Below, one piece after another: positions 51,576 to 59,967 of a stretch of DNA of 64,000 nucleotides. The notes below the pieces were generated by a model, which saw only the letters and a program-made list of their open reading frames with translations, searched no databases and was not told the origin of the DNA. Location: contig JAZKJF010000004.1 in assembly GCA_040384465.1 (NCBI GenBank), positions 124,001-188,000 on the forward strand, in the 5' to 3' direction. The position numbers and the translations under genes are program-made. The first letter of the stretch is position 1. Each line of letters begins with the position of its first letter. This DNA comes from UBA5078 sp040384465 (GTDB lineage: Bacteria > Pseudomonadota > Gammaproteobacteria > Pseudomonadales > Pseudohongiellaceae).

Positions 51576-52055
51576 ATGGACAGGCTCGACAAACGTATTC
51601 TCAAGGAACTGCAAAGCAACGGTCGACTGACAAACGCGGAACTCGCGGAGCGGGTTGGGTTGTCTGCCACGCCCTGTGCAAGGCGAGTGAAGCAGTTGGA
51701 AGATGAAGGCGTCATCGATCGCCATGTCGTCCTCCTGAACCCCTCGAAACTGGGATTGAAGCTGAATGCCTTGGTGCTGATCAGCATGGACAGACACACA
51801 CCTGACCGCTTCGAGCACTTCGAGGCACAGGTAAGAAAACACCCAGAGGTCACGGAGTTGTTGCTGATTACGGGGCAGTCAGCCGACTATCTGCTGAAGG
51901 TGGTGGTGCCAGACATGGATGCTTACCAGGAGTTCTTGCTCAACACGATTACCCGTATCGAAGGGGTTGCAGATGTGCACTCCAGCTTCATTCTGCGGAG
52001 GGTCATCGACTCCACCGAGCTGCCTCTGAATCACATTCCAGACGCAGCCCGTTGA
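51576..52055 (+). CDS. Lrp/AsnC-family transcriptional regulator
   Basis: This 159-residue protein has the HTH (LDKRILKELQSNGRLTNAELAERVGLSATPCARRVKQLE, in outline) and a C-terminal RAM ligand-binding domain with VTELLLITGQSADYLLKVVVPD. It is transcribed divergently from leuA, so control of leucine synthesis is likely. Its effector is unknown. It converges with the LytTR gene. Confidence 0.95.
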   Translation: MDRLDKRILKELQSNGRLTNAELAERVGLSATPCARRVKQLEDEGVIDRHVVLLNPSKLGLKLNALVLISMDRHTPDRFEHFEAQVRKHPEVTELLLITGQSADYLLKVVVPDMDAYQEFLLNTITRIEGVADVHSSFILRRVIDSTELPLNHIPDAAR

Positions 52056-52096
52056 AGTCTCGTATGCCTGTTGCCACGAACCCAAAAGACCAGCAC

Positions 52097-52918
52097 TCAA
52101 AAGAAGTGTTTGACCTTGTCCTTGTAGGAACGGCTCATCTTCAGTGAAGAGCCACCGGTCAGCGTGAGATGGAACTCGCCATTGATATGGGAGGACACTT
52201 TCTCCACACGCTGCAGGTTCACAATTGTGGAGCGATGCACGCGTTGGAAAATGTTGGGGTCGAGCTGAGCTTCCAGCTCTTTCATGGTGGTGCGCATGAT
52301 ATGAGTCTGCCCTTGGACATGCACACACATATAGTCACCGGCCGCATCCACCCAGTCGATGTCTTTCACTGGCACGAAGGTGGTCGAAGAACCGTCTTTG
52401 ATCGCCAGCCGATCCGACCATGGGGATTTCTCGTCGCCACTGCGCAGCAACTGATTGATCGCCATCTCTGATTTGCCGGTCAGGCCAATCACGATGTCGA
52501 GCAAACGCTGCTTCTCCAGCGCCGAATGCTTGCGAGACACCTGCAACGTCGTCTTCTCGATGGCCTGACGCAAGCGATCATCTTCGATGGGCTTGAGCAG
52601 GTAATCCACCGCGTTGGCGGTAAAGGCATCCACAGCAAAGGCATCATAGGCCGTCACGAAGATGATCATCGGCATGTTGTCCTGCTGCAGCTGCTCCACC
52701 ACCTCGAAGCCTGTCATGCCCGGCATCTGAATATCCAGAAACATCAGGTCCGGCATGAACTCAGCGACGGCGGCTAAAGCTTCCTTGCCATTGCGGCAGG
52801 AGCTGACCACTTCGATCTGAGGAAAATGCTCAAGACGCATGATCAAACCCTTGCGGGCCAGCGACTCATCATCAACGATGATTGCTCGTATTTTTTGTCC
52901 GTCATCATTCTGTTTCAT
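52097..52918 (-). CDS. LytTR response regulator (AlgR-like)
   Basis: This 273-residue protein has a receiver with IIVDDESLARKGL, the phosphoacceptor in LMFLDIQMPGMTGFEVVEQL and the lysine in DYLLKPIEDDR. A C-terminal LytTR DNA-binding domain follows, with DIDWVDAAGDYMCVHV and IFQRVHRSTIVNL. It overlaps its kinase gene by 14 bases. In Pseudomonas the AlgZ/AlgR pair controls pili and exopolysaccharide; the presence of pilF in this window fits loosely. Confidence 0.93.
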   Translation of the reverse strand: MKQNDDGQKIRAIIVDDESLARKGLIMRLEHFPQIEVVSSCRNGKEALAAVAEFMPDLMFLDIQMPGMTGFEVVEQLQQDNMPMIIFVTAYDAFAVDAFTANAVDYLLKPIEDDRLRQAIEKTTLQVSRKHSALEKQRLLDIVIGLTGKSEMAINQLLRSGDEKSPWSDRLAIKDGSSTTFVPVKDIDWVDAAGDYMCVHVQGQTHIMRTTMKELEAQLDPNIFQRVHRSTIVNLQRVEKVSSHINGEFHLTLTGGSSLKMSRSYKDKVKHFF

Positions 52919-53996
52919 AGGGGATAATAACCGTTACCTTGCAGCCTACAGGCTCTCGTGTGGAAAAAGTCAGCTCGTGCTCCGTACCATATATCTCTCT
53001 CAGCCGATTGCGAATGTTTTTTAATCCAACACCGCCTGAGGTCGTGCTGTTACGTTCAACAACAGCCTTGTAATCGGGAATCCCCGGTCCATCATCGGCT
53101 ACTTCCAGAATCAGCCTGTTCTTGACAACACGCGCGTTGATTTCGATCAATCCGCCTTCAACACTACGAGCAATTGCATGCTTGACCGAGTTCTCGATCA
53201 AGGGCTGCAGCAACATACTCGGCACCAGCGCCCGCTCCGCTTCGGGGGCTATATTTAATTCGATTTTCATCCGCTCTTCAAATCGAACTTTTTCGATGTC
53301 CAGATAGAGCTTCAAGGACCCGATTTCATGGGCCAGATCAATCTGCTCCAAAGGATCATGATCGAGCGAATAACGCAGAAACTTGCTCAACTTCGTCAGC
53401 ATGGTGTTGGCCGTTTCTGTATCGCGCTGCAAGACCAGTGTTGAGATCGCATTCAGTGTATTGAACAAAAAATGCGGGTTGAGCTGGTACCGCAACATCC
53501 GCAGCTGTGCCTCATGAGCGAAGGTTTCAGAGCGGAGGTATTTTTCTTTTTCCAACTGAAAGAACTGGTAGTACTTGATACAGAAATACAGGACGCTCCA
53601 CACCAGCAGCAGTGTGAAAGAGAATGGCAAAATACCGATGAACGAGACCCATCCATAGTCCGTCAGGTCCACCGAACTGCCTACTTCCGTGCCGGTAATC
53701 AGATTTTTGAACGGTTGCCAGATCAGCGAGATAACCAGACACCCCACCAGCACCGCCCCGACACGAATCTGGGCCGACATGTCCCACACGTAGAGGTAGA
53801 GATAGCGCAACAACGTCGTCAACGCCATCCCCACCAACGCATCCAGTGAAAAGATACCGACGCGCGCCAACATGTACTCGGCCGGCACGAAGGTGATGTC
53901 GCGCAGAATCAGCAGCACAACCCACCCTGTCCAGCCCACCAGCTGCAAAATCCAGAACTGGAGATTGCGGCGTGGTCGCAGTTTCTTGACACTCAT
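52905..53996 (-). CDS. LytS-type sensor histidine kinase (AlgZ-like)
   Basis: This 363-residue protein has about four membrane segments in the first 150 residues. The His_kinase domain has the phosphoacceptor region LRYQLNPHFLFNTLNAIS and the ATPase motifs PLIENSVKHAI and VADDGPGIP, GVGLKNIRNRL. It pairs with the overlapping LytTR regulator. The signal is unknown. Confidence 0.93.
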   Translation of the reverse strand: MSVKKLRPRRNLQFWILQLVGWTGWVVLLILRDITFVPAEYMLARVGIFSLDALVGMALTTLLRYLYLYVWDMSAQIRVGAVLVGCLVISLIWQPFKNLITGTEVGSSVDLTDYGWVSFIGILPFSFTLLLVWSVLYFCIKYYQFFQLEKEKYLRSETFAHEAQLRMLRYQLNPHFLFNTLNAISTLVLQRDTETANTMLTKLSKFLRYSLDHDPLEQIDLAHEIGSLKLYLDIEKVRFEERMKIELNIAPEAERALVPSMLLQPLIENSVKHAIARSVEGGLIEINARVVKNRLILEVADDGPGIPDYKAVVERNSTTSGGVGLKNIRNRLREIYGTEHELTFSTREPVGCKVTVIIPYETE

Positions 53997-54044
53997 TCAG
54001 GCTGAATCCTTGGACTCGTGCTTCCCTGGGACAGCGGGCCTTTT

Positions 54045-54071
54045 GCTGCCGGACACCTGATGCCCGGCAGC
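54045..54071 (-). terminator. GC-rich hairpin downstream of mdh
   Basis: Perfect 8-bp arms GCTGCCGG and CCGGCAGC enclose an 11-base loop, 10 bases after the mdh stop. There is no T-tract, so it is more likely a 3' stabilising hairpin than a full intrinsic terminator. Confidence 0.4.
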
Positions 54072-54081
54072 CAATGGGACA

Positions 54082-55059
54082 TCAGGGCAGCAGTGCGGCG
54101 ACAGCATCGCGCTCTTCACTAAGTTCCTGTTCGGTCTTGGACATCAGCGAACGGCTGAAATCATTGATCGCCAGCCCCTGCACAATGGTGTACTGACCGT
54201 TTTCACAGGTCACCGGGAAAGAATAGATCAGACCCTTGGCAATGCCGTAGCTGCCGTCGCTGTGGATACCCATGCTGACGATGCCACCCTTGGTACCCAG
54301 CGCCCAGTCGCGAACGTGCTCAATCGCTGCGTTGGCGGCAGAAGCGGCGCTGGAAAGACCGCGCGCCTTGATGATTGCTGCACCGCGCTGCTGCACAGTC
54401 GGGATGAAATCGGACACCAGCCAGTTCTGATCAACCAGATCAGTCGCTTTCTTGCCAGCCACGGTGGCGTGATGCACGTCCGGGTATTGCGTTGCAGAGT
54501 GGTTGCCCCAGATGATCATGCTGGCCACATCAGTGCTGTGCTTACCAGTCTTGGCGGCCAATTGGGCCACGGCTCGGTTGTGGTCCAGACGGGTCATCGC
54601 GGTGAACTGGCCAGGCTTCAGGTCTGGCGCATTACGGTAAGCAATCAGCGCATTGGTGTTGGCCGGGTTGCCGACTACCAGCACTTTAACATTGCGGCTG
54701 GCGTGATCGTTGATCGCCTTGCCCTGTACGGAGAAGATTGCCGCGTTGGCTTCGAGAAGATCCTTACGCTCCATGCCGGGGCCACGCGGACGTGCACCGA
54801 CCAGCAGACAGTAATCCGCATCTTTGAACGCCACTTCCGGCTTGTCGGTCGGCACTATGCCACGCACCAGCGGGAACGCGCAGTCTTCCAGCTCCATCAC
54901 CACGCCTTGCAGTGCGCCCAGCGCTGGAGTGATCTCAAGCAGTTGCAGAATCACTGGCTGATCCTTGCCCAGCATGTCGCCGGAGGCAATTCTGAACAAC
55001 AGTGAATAACTGATCTGGCCTGCTGCGCCGGTGACAGCAACTCGTACGGGTGATTTCAT
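54082..55059 (-). CDS. mdh: Malate dehydrogenase (NAD)
   Basis: This 325-residue TCA-cycle enzyme has the NAD motif VTGAAGQISYSLLFRI, RLDHNRAVAQLA, and the catalytic histidine in IIWGNHSATQYPD. It is of the cytosolic-type (MalateDH-SF1) group common in Pseudomonas relatives and Betaproteobacteria, not the E. coli type. The ATG at 55059 gives the standard MKSPVRVAVTGAAG start; the upstream extension is rejected. Confidence 0.97.
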   Translation of the reverse strand: MKSPVRVAVTGAAGQISYSLLFRIASGDMLGKDQPVILQLLEITPALGALQGVVMELEDCAFPLVRGIVPTDKPEVAFKDADYCLLVGARPRGPGMERKDLLEANAAIFSVQGKAINDHASRNVKVLVVGNPANTNALIAYRNAPDLKPGQFTAMTRLDHNRAVAQLAAKTGKHSTDVASMIIWGNHSATQYPDVHHATVAGKKATDLVDQNWLVSDFIPTVQQRGAAIIKARGLSSAASAANAAIEHVRDWALGTKGGIVSMGIHSDGSYGIAKGLIYSFPVTCENGQYTIVQGLAINDFSRSLMSKTEQELSEERDAVAALLP

Positions 55060-55194
55060 GACGATTCTTGAATCCTTGAGTGACGTGATTGATGGAAAAC
55101 GTGGAGCGTTGGGAGCCCACAGTGGCGGAGGAGTATAACAAAGAAAAATCGGCGGCGCGCCTGTCTGGTCTGCCATGCCGCGGCCCTTTGTTTC

Positions 55195-55263
55195 TGTAGG
55201 AGCCAGCCCTGCTGGCGACTAGTTTTGGAGCTGAGGCAGTCGCCTGCAGGGCAGGCTCATACA
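55195..55263. repeat. REP-doublet (REPIN-like) hairpin between mdh and queA
   Basis: Two 26-base arms, 55195-55220 and 55238-55263, are inverted copies matching at 23 of 26 positions. Each begins TGTAGGAGCC- or TGTATGAGCC-like, as do Pseudomonas REP sequences (TGTGGGAGCG...). The element lies seven bases after the queA stop and may also end transcription or protect mRNA. I saw no second copy in this window. Confidence 0.7.
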
Positions 55264-55269
55264 GATATC

Positions 55270-56343
55270 TCAGTACAACAACATCGCATCCCCGTAGCTG
55301 AAGAACCGATACCGCTGCGCCACCGCTTCCCGATACGCCGCCAGAATATGCTCACGCCCGGCAAAGGCACTCACCAGCATCATCAGGGTGGATTCGGACA
55401 GATGAAAATTGGTGATGATTGCGTCCACCACCTGAAACTCATAACCAGGATAAATGAAAATATCAGTCTCACCCGCATAAGGCGCCAGCGACCCGGGAAG
55501 TGCCTTCTGTGCCGCACTCTCCAGACTGCGCACCGACGTCGTGCCCACGGCGATGACCCGACCACCGCGCGCCTTGCACGCACGAATCTTGTCGCAAACC
55601 TCCGCACTCACCTCAATGCGCTCACTGTGCATCTTGTGCTGCAGCGGATCATCCACACGCACCGGCTGAAAAGTCCCTGAGCCGACATGCAGCGTCACAA
55701 ACGCCTGCTCCACGCCCAGCTCACGAATGGCATCCAGCAGAGGCTGATCGAAATGCAGCCCCGCCGTCGGCGCCGCCACCGCCCCGTGGTTGCGGCTATA
55801 GACGGTCTGGTAACGCTCCCGATCCGCCAGTTCGTCGCGCCTCTTTATATAGGGAGGCAGGGGAATGTGGCCGTAGACTTCCAGCAATTGAGTGAGGGTC
55901 ACGCCCGCTGCAGTCTCGCCTTCTCCGCCGACCACAAAGCGCAGCCGGTAAAACTCGTCCTCCCGCCCCAGCACCTCGGCGATCAGCGGCGGCGCACGCC
56001 CATCATCGGGACGCGCAAAGATCAACCTCACCCCTGGCCGTGGCGACTTGCTCGCCCGCACCTGCGCCAACGCTTCGCGCTCGCCCAGCACCCGCTCGAT
56101 CATCACCTCGATCCGACCACCACTATCCTTCACGCCCAGCAGGCGCGCCGGAATCACCCGCGTGTCATTGAAGACCAGCAAATCGCCCGCGCGCAGATAC
56201 TCGATCAAATCAGAGAAATGACGATGCTCCAAGGCACCGTTGTCGTGCCGCATGCACAGCAGCCGACTGCCGGTGCGCTCGGCCGGGGGATAGTGCGCAA
56301 TCAGCTCATCGGGCAACTCATAACTGAAATCAGACAGGTGCAT
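55270..56343 (-). CDS. queA: S-adenosylmethionine:tRNA ribosyltransferase-isomerase
   Basis: This 357-residue enzyme makes epoxyqueuosine from preQ1-tRNA. It begins MHLSDFSYELPDELIAHYPP. Further family segments are NDTRVIPARLLG, NHGAVAAPTAGLHFD and HVGSGTFQPVR, and AYREAVAQRYRFFSYGDAML lies near the C-terminus. Length is normal. tgt is not adjacent within the window on either side. A REP-like hairpin follows the stop. Confidence 0.97.
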   Translation of the reverse strand: MHLSDFSYELPDELIAHYPPAERTGSRLLCMRHDNGALEHRHFSDLIEYLRAGDLLVFNDTRVIPARLLGVKDSGGRIEVMIERVLGEREALAQVRASKSPRPGVRLIFARPDDGRAPPLIAEVLGREDEFYRLRFVVGGEGETAAGVTLTQLLEVYGHIPLPPYIKRRDELADRERYQTVYSRNHGAVAAPTAGLHFDQPLLDAIRELGVEQAFVTLHVGSGTFQPVRVDDPLQHKMHSERIEVSAEVCDKIRACKARGGRVIAVGTTSVRSLESAAQKALPGSLAPYAGETDIFIYPGYEFQVVDAIITNFHLSESTLMMLVSAFAGREHILAAYREAVAQRYRFFSYGDAMLLY

Positions 56344-56483
56344 AGGAGGTGGACGCTCTCCGGCGGCGGCTCATCAAGGGGATGCGAGTTTGCCTGACAC
56401 AGGGCGGAAAACCAAGCATCAGGCGGCCAGGAGCCGGAATCACGATTGGTCTGGAGGGCAGATAGAAAGGCGCTTTCCGGCCA

Positions 56484-56511
56484 TTGCGCGATCAGAAAAC
56501 GCTGTTATAAT
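56484..56511 (+). promoter_or_regulatory. Promoter of tRNA-Leu
   Basis: TTGCGC (56484-56489) and a perfect TATAAT (56506-56511) are 16 bases apart. The region after the -10 is GC-rich (GGCCGCCC), as in stringently controlled stable-RNA promoters. The -10 ends 17 bases before the tRNA. Confidence 0.6.
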
Positions 56512-56528
56512 GGCCGCCCTTCCAAGCT

Positions 56529-56615
56529 GCCGGAGTGGCGAAATTGGTAGACGCGCCGGACTCAAAATCCGGTGTTAGAGATAACGTGTCGGTTCAAGTC
56601 CGACCTCCGGTACCA
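56529..56615 (+). tRNA. tRNA-Leu (anticodon CAA), CCA encoded
   Basis: This 87-base type II tRNA has a 7-bp acceptor stem (GCCGGAG with CTCCGGT), the D-loop TTGGTAGACGC, an anticodon loop CTCAAAA giving CAA (reads UUG), a long variable arm, the T-loop GTTCAAG, and an encoded CCA end. Confidence 0.95.
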
Positions 56616-56822
56616 AATTTTCTGGCGAGAGATCGCTGGGGATCTGATTGAAATTCGGTTGTTGCGTTGAGACGCTGGGCTTTTGGGCCTTGGTGGAATT
56701 TATCTTGGGTTGAATTGTGAACCGAGCCCGTCGGGATCCATAAAACATTAAAGAAGAATTTTCTGAACACTCTTCACATCAGTTCTTGTTCCCGACTGCT
56801 CGACGTAAGATAGCCGCGACTT

Positions 56823-57947
56823 TTACGGCGCTGGCTTCACCACTCTAGCAGCATCCAACGCCACCATCGTCTGCGCCAATGCCCGACCATTCAATGAAGC
56901 ACCCGTTCGCAGGGTGATCGCCGTCTTCGAAAGGATATTGCCTTCGAAATGCGCACCTGCATTGATGATGACCTCACCGGCGACCTGCCAGAAAATATTC
57001 TTGGCTTGCGCGCCACCTTCCAGAAGAATGCGAGCATTCGGGCTGATACTCAGGTCACCTGCAACCTGGAAAATCCACACATCATTGGCGCCGCCGGAGA
57101 TCGCAATATCGCCAGGAATGGTCACAGAAGTGCCCCAGTTGTACAGACCTCCCGTCAGCGTTTTGCCGCCAATGTTGCCAGCCCCCAGATTGAGGAAATT
57201 GGGGGTTGGACGGCCGGCCGCATCCGCGTAAGCCGTTTGCATGTCGAGGACAGCGGTAGTCAGGTTAGTGCTGGTCGGCGCAGTCATGTCGGCACCGTAG
57301 AGAGAGCCGGTCACTTGCGGTGACGTGGCGGACGTCGTGCCAATCATGGTCAAGGAAAAACCAGTCAAAAATGATGTTGCTGCGGGTGACACGGCAACAT
57401 TACCGGTGATCGCGGAAGTCGGCACTGTGGAGACAGCTGTTTTTGCAAGAATCGCATAATTGCCAGAGGTTCCCAGCAACACAGGCGAAGGCCCGACGAC
57501 CGGATTGGATGGCACAGTGTAGACCAGCGCATTTTTACCGTTGCTGATCATGTCAGTTTGCGTACGCCCGTAACCGACATACACCTGTGCACCGACCAAA
57601 GCGCTCAGATCGGCATTGCTGATGACTTGACCGGACGCACTGGCAAGCGGGCCGTTGGCAAAAATCGGCACAGTGCCGCTGCTGTAGGATACCCACCCGG
57701 TTTGAGTCAGAAATGACCAGGCGCCTTTGTTCAAGTAACCGAGGTAGTAATTGCCATTGAGACCGACATCGGCGTCAGCAACATTGACAGTCACTGTCAA
57801 AGACAAACGGGACGTGGTACCGCTTGCGACTGCGGAGAAACTGGCCGAAGGTGCCGCGACTGCCACATTCATGAGCATCGTCAACGACAAGAGTGGCAGC
57901 ACCAGTAGCTGTGCCAGTTTTTTGAGAGAACCTCGAAAAATATTCAT
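56823..57947 (-). CDS. Secreted DUF3494 ice-binding-fold protein
   Basis: This 374-residue protein has a signal peptide (QLLVLPLLSLTMLMNVAVAA). An N-terminal beta domain (residues about 30-145) is followed by a DUF3494 domain with NYAILAKTAVSTVPTSAITG, FLNLGAGNIGGKTLTGGLYNW, DVWIFQVAGDLSISPNARI and KNIFWQVAGEVIINAGAHFEGN, ending SLNGRALAQTMVALDAA. Many DUF3494 proteins bind ice and help cells survive or attach in frozen habitats, but not all are proven to. There is no membrane anchor, so it is likely secreted. The 207 bases between the tRNA and this gene hold nothing that I can support. Confidence 0.88.
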   Translation of the reverse strand: MNIFRGSLKKLAQLLVLPLLSLTMLMNVAVAAPSASFSAVASGTTSRLSLTVTVNVADADVGLNGNYYLGYLNKGAWSFLTQTGWVSYSSGTVPIFANGPLASASGQVISNADLSALVGAQVYVGYGRTQTDMISNGKNALVYTVPSNPVVGPSPVLLGTSGNYAILAKTAVSTVPTSAITGNVAVSPAATSFLTGFSLTMIGTTSATSPQVTGSLYGADMTAPTSTNLTTAVLDMQTAYADAAGRPTPNFLNLGAGNIGGKTLTGGLYNWGTSVTIPGDIAISGGANDVWIFQVAGDLSISPNARILLEGGAQAKNIFWQVAGEVIINAGAHFEGNILSKTAITLRTGASLNGRALAQTMVALDAARVVKPAP

Positions 57948-58103
57948 GCTGATCGCCTTGGTGAAATCGATATCACACAGGCAGTCTTGGGCATACGGAG
58001 TACGCGCTGCAATCGACAGGCCTGTCATTTCACCCAAGGATTTTAAAACGGCAGAGTGCTGGCGACTGTTGGGTAGCGCACCTTCACACCTGCCATTGCC
58101 ACC

Positions 58104-59384
58104 TCACTCCACAATCGCCTGCGCCACGGCATTCACGAAATCGGGGCGCAGATCATCCGCAGGGGTCTGCACCATCAGCAGCCCTACCAGGTCATTGTGC
58201 GGATCAACCCAGTAGTAGGTACCGAAGGCGCCGCCCCAGCCGAAGCTGCCAGGACCTCTGCGCGTGTCCGCCTTGACGGGGTCCAGCACGACTTCCACGG
58301 CGAGGCCGAAACCCAGGCCTTCGGCACGGTTGGCGTCGGGGCCGTACAGGTCGCCAATGTGATTGGAGCCCATCAGTTCCACAGTGCGCAGCCCGAGAAT
58401 GCGCTGGCCGTCGAGTTCACCGCCGTTGGCCAGCATTTGGGCGAAGCGGATGTAGTCATCGGCGGTGGAATACAGACCCGCGCCACCGGCGAATAAGGTC
58501 GTGGTGTCCAGCCAGGCGGGGTTGCCTTCGCTGCGTTCCAGTTGTCCCTCGTCCGTGCGTTCATACAGCATCACCAGTCGCGATTGCTTGTCGGCGGGGA
58601 CGGTGAAGGCGGTGTCTTCCATCCTCAACGGGCCGAACAGGCGCTCTTGCAAAAAGCGGTCAAGGGTCATGCCGGAGGCGATTTCAACAACGCGGCCCAG
58701 CACTTCGATACCGGCCAGAGCACTGTATCGCCAGCGGGTGCCGGGCTGAAAATCCAGGGGCACTTTACCCAGCGTGGGGATGTATTGTTCCAGATTCATC
58801 TTGGTATCGCGCGGGGCGATGTTGTTGCCGATGCGTCCGCCCAGCCCTCCGCTTTCCAGGCCGGATGTATGCGTCAGCAGGTCGCGCAAGGTAATCTCGC
58901 GGCTGGCGGGCACGGTGTAATGGTCCGGAATTTCTCCCGGCACCGGCCTGGCGTTTTCATCCACTGCTACCGCCACCTGGGTGTCGGTGAACTCTGGAAT
59001 GAAAGTGGAAACTGGATCGGACAGGCGCAGTTTGCCCTCTTCCATCAGCATCAGGATGGCGACTGCGGTCACGGGCTTGGTCATGGAGGCCATGCGGAAA
59101 ATGGCGTCACGGCGCATGGGTTTCTGCTCTTCCCGATCCATCCAGCCCTGACTCTGCACGTGCGCAATCTGGCCATGGCGCGCTACCATGGTGACGGCGC
59201 CACTGATTTGCTGGTCGGCCATGTACCGCTCGATCACCTCATTGATTCGCATCAACCGCTCGCTCGACAGACCCACGCTTTCCGCACGAGTTTCAGGAAG
59301 AGTGTCGGCCAGCAGCGAGAGTGGGGCCAGGACCCCGAAAGCGACAAAGAAGGGAAGTAAATACAAGGGAGCAGGTCGTTTCAT
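58104..59384 (-). CDS. Serine hydrolase, beta-lactamase/esterase class C-like
   Basis: This 426-residue protein starts at 59384 with a signal peptide (LYLLPFFVAFGVLAPLSLLA). The catalytic SxxK is in FRMASMTKPVTA. The Tyr motif is likely RYSALAG, and the third motif region is near GWGGAFGTYYW. This is the COG1680 family, which includes esterases, D-aminopeptidases and few true beta-lactamases, so antibiotic hydrolysis should not be assumed. Confidence 0.9.
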   Translation of the reverse strand: MKRPAPLYLLPFFVAFGVLAPLSLLADTLPETRAESVGLSSERLMRINEVIERYMADQQISGAVTMVARHGQIAHVQSQGWMDREEQKPMRRDAIFRMASMTKPVTAVAILMLMEEGKLRLSDPVSTFIPEFTDTQVAVAVDENARPVPGEIPDHYTVPASREITLRDLLTHTSGLESGGLGGRIGNNIAPRDTKMNLEQYIPTLGKVPLDFQPGTRWRYSALAGIEVLGRVVEIASGMTLDRFLQERLFGPLRMEDTAFTVPADKQSRLVMLYERTDEGQLERSEGNPAWLDTTTLFAGGAGLYSTADDYIRFAQMLANGGELDGQRILGLRTVELMGSNHIGDLYGPDANRAEGLGFGLAVEVVLDPVKADTRRGPGSFGWGGAFGTYYWVDPHNDLVGLLMVQTPADDLRPDFVNAVAQAIVE

Positions 59385-59413
59385 GGAGCGCCTCGTTTTA
59401 GTTATTATTTTTA

Positions 59414-59476
59414 ATGAAAGGACTATTGATGAAAGGACTATGCCCCAAATTGAATCGACAGGAAACAGCAACATGA
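59414..59476 (+). CDS. Possible 20-codon leader peptide coupled to the DUF1801 gene
   Basis: A short frame from ATG at 59414 encodes MKGLLMKGLCPKLNRQETAT and ends in a TGA that overlaps the DUF1801 ATG (ATGA). Its first part is a tandem copy: a 13-base segment (ATGAAAGGACTAT) is repeated 15 bases apart. The overlap suggests translational coupling, but there is no ribosome-binding site and it may be chance. Confidence 0.25.
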   Translation: MKGLLMKGLCPKLNRQETAT

Positions 59477-59865
59477 CCAGACTATTCCGTCTTCCCACCG
59501 CGACGCAGCGCAACCCCGAAGTGGCGGCATGGCTGCGAGATCACACCGACCCACTTGGCATAATCGCCCAGCATTGGTTCCAAGTGATGCAAGGATGCGG
59601 TGACGACGTGCGCGAGGTCATGCACGACGGCTATCCGACGGCCTGCGTCAACGATGCGGCGTTCGCGTATGTGGGAGTCTTCAAAGCACACGTCAATGTC
59701 GGATTCTTCAACGGTACCGAAATTCCTGATCCAGCTGGTCTGTTGGAAGGCTCTGGTAAATTCATGCGGCATGTGAAGATCAAGCCTGGACAGGAAGTCG
59801 ATGCGACCGCGCTGCAGGCGCTGATTCGGGTGTCCTACACAGAAATGAAAGAAGAGTCGCTCTAA
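59473..59865 (+). CDS. DUF1801 domain protein
   Basis: This 130-residue cytoplasmic protein has MTRLFRLPTATQRNPEVAAWL, VMQGCGDDVREVMHDGYPTAC, FAYVGVFKAHVNVGFFNG and EGSGKFMRHVKIKPG. These match the DUF1801 (YdhG-like) family of small proteins with an SCP2-like or frataxin-like fold and no firm function. An ATG at 59440 would give an extended start with a fair ribosome-binding site, but family similarity begins at 59473. Confidence 0.85.
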   Translation: MTRLFRLPTATQRNPEVAAWLRDHTDPLGIIAQHWFQVMQGCGDDVREVMHDGYPTACVNDAAFAYVGVFKAHVNVGFFNGTEIPDPAGLLEGSGKFMRHVKIKPGQEVDATALQALIRVSYTEMKEESL

Positions 59866-59967
59866 CCTGATTACCAGACACCTCATCGACCAACTCAATA
59901 TCCGGCCAATTCAACAGAGCGCACGGAATGCCGACGGTCTCAGTCCTTCGCGCTGCTGGCAAGGTCA

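Noticed and set aside
58104..59384. Calling the serine hydrolase an antibiotic-resistance beta-lactamase
   Set aside because: The family is mostly esterases and peptidases, and nothing in the sequence or neighbours supports antibiotic hydrolysis.
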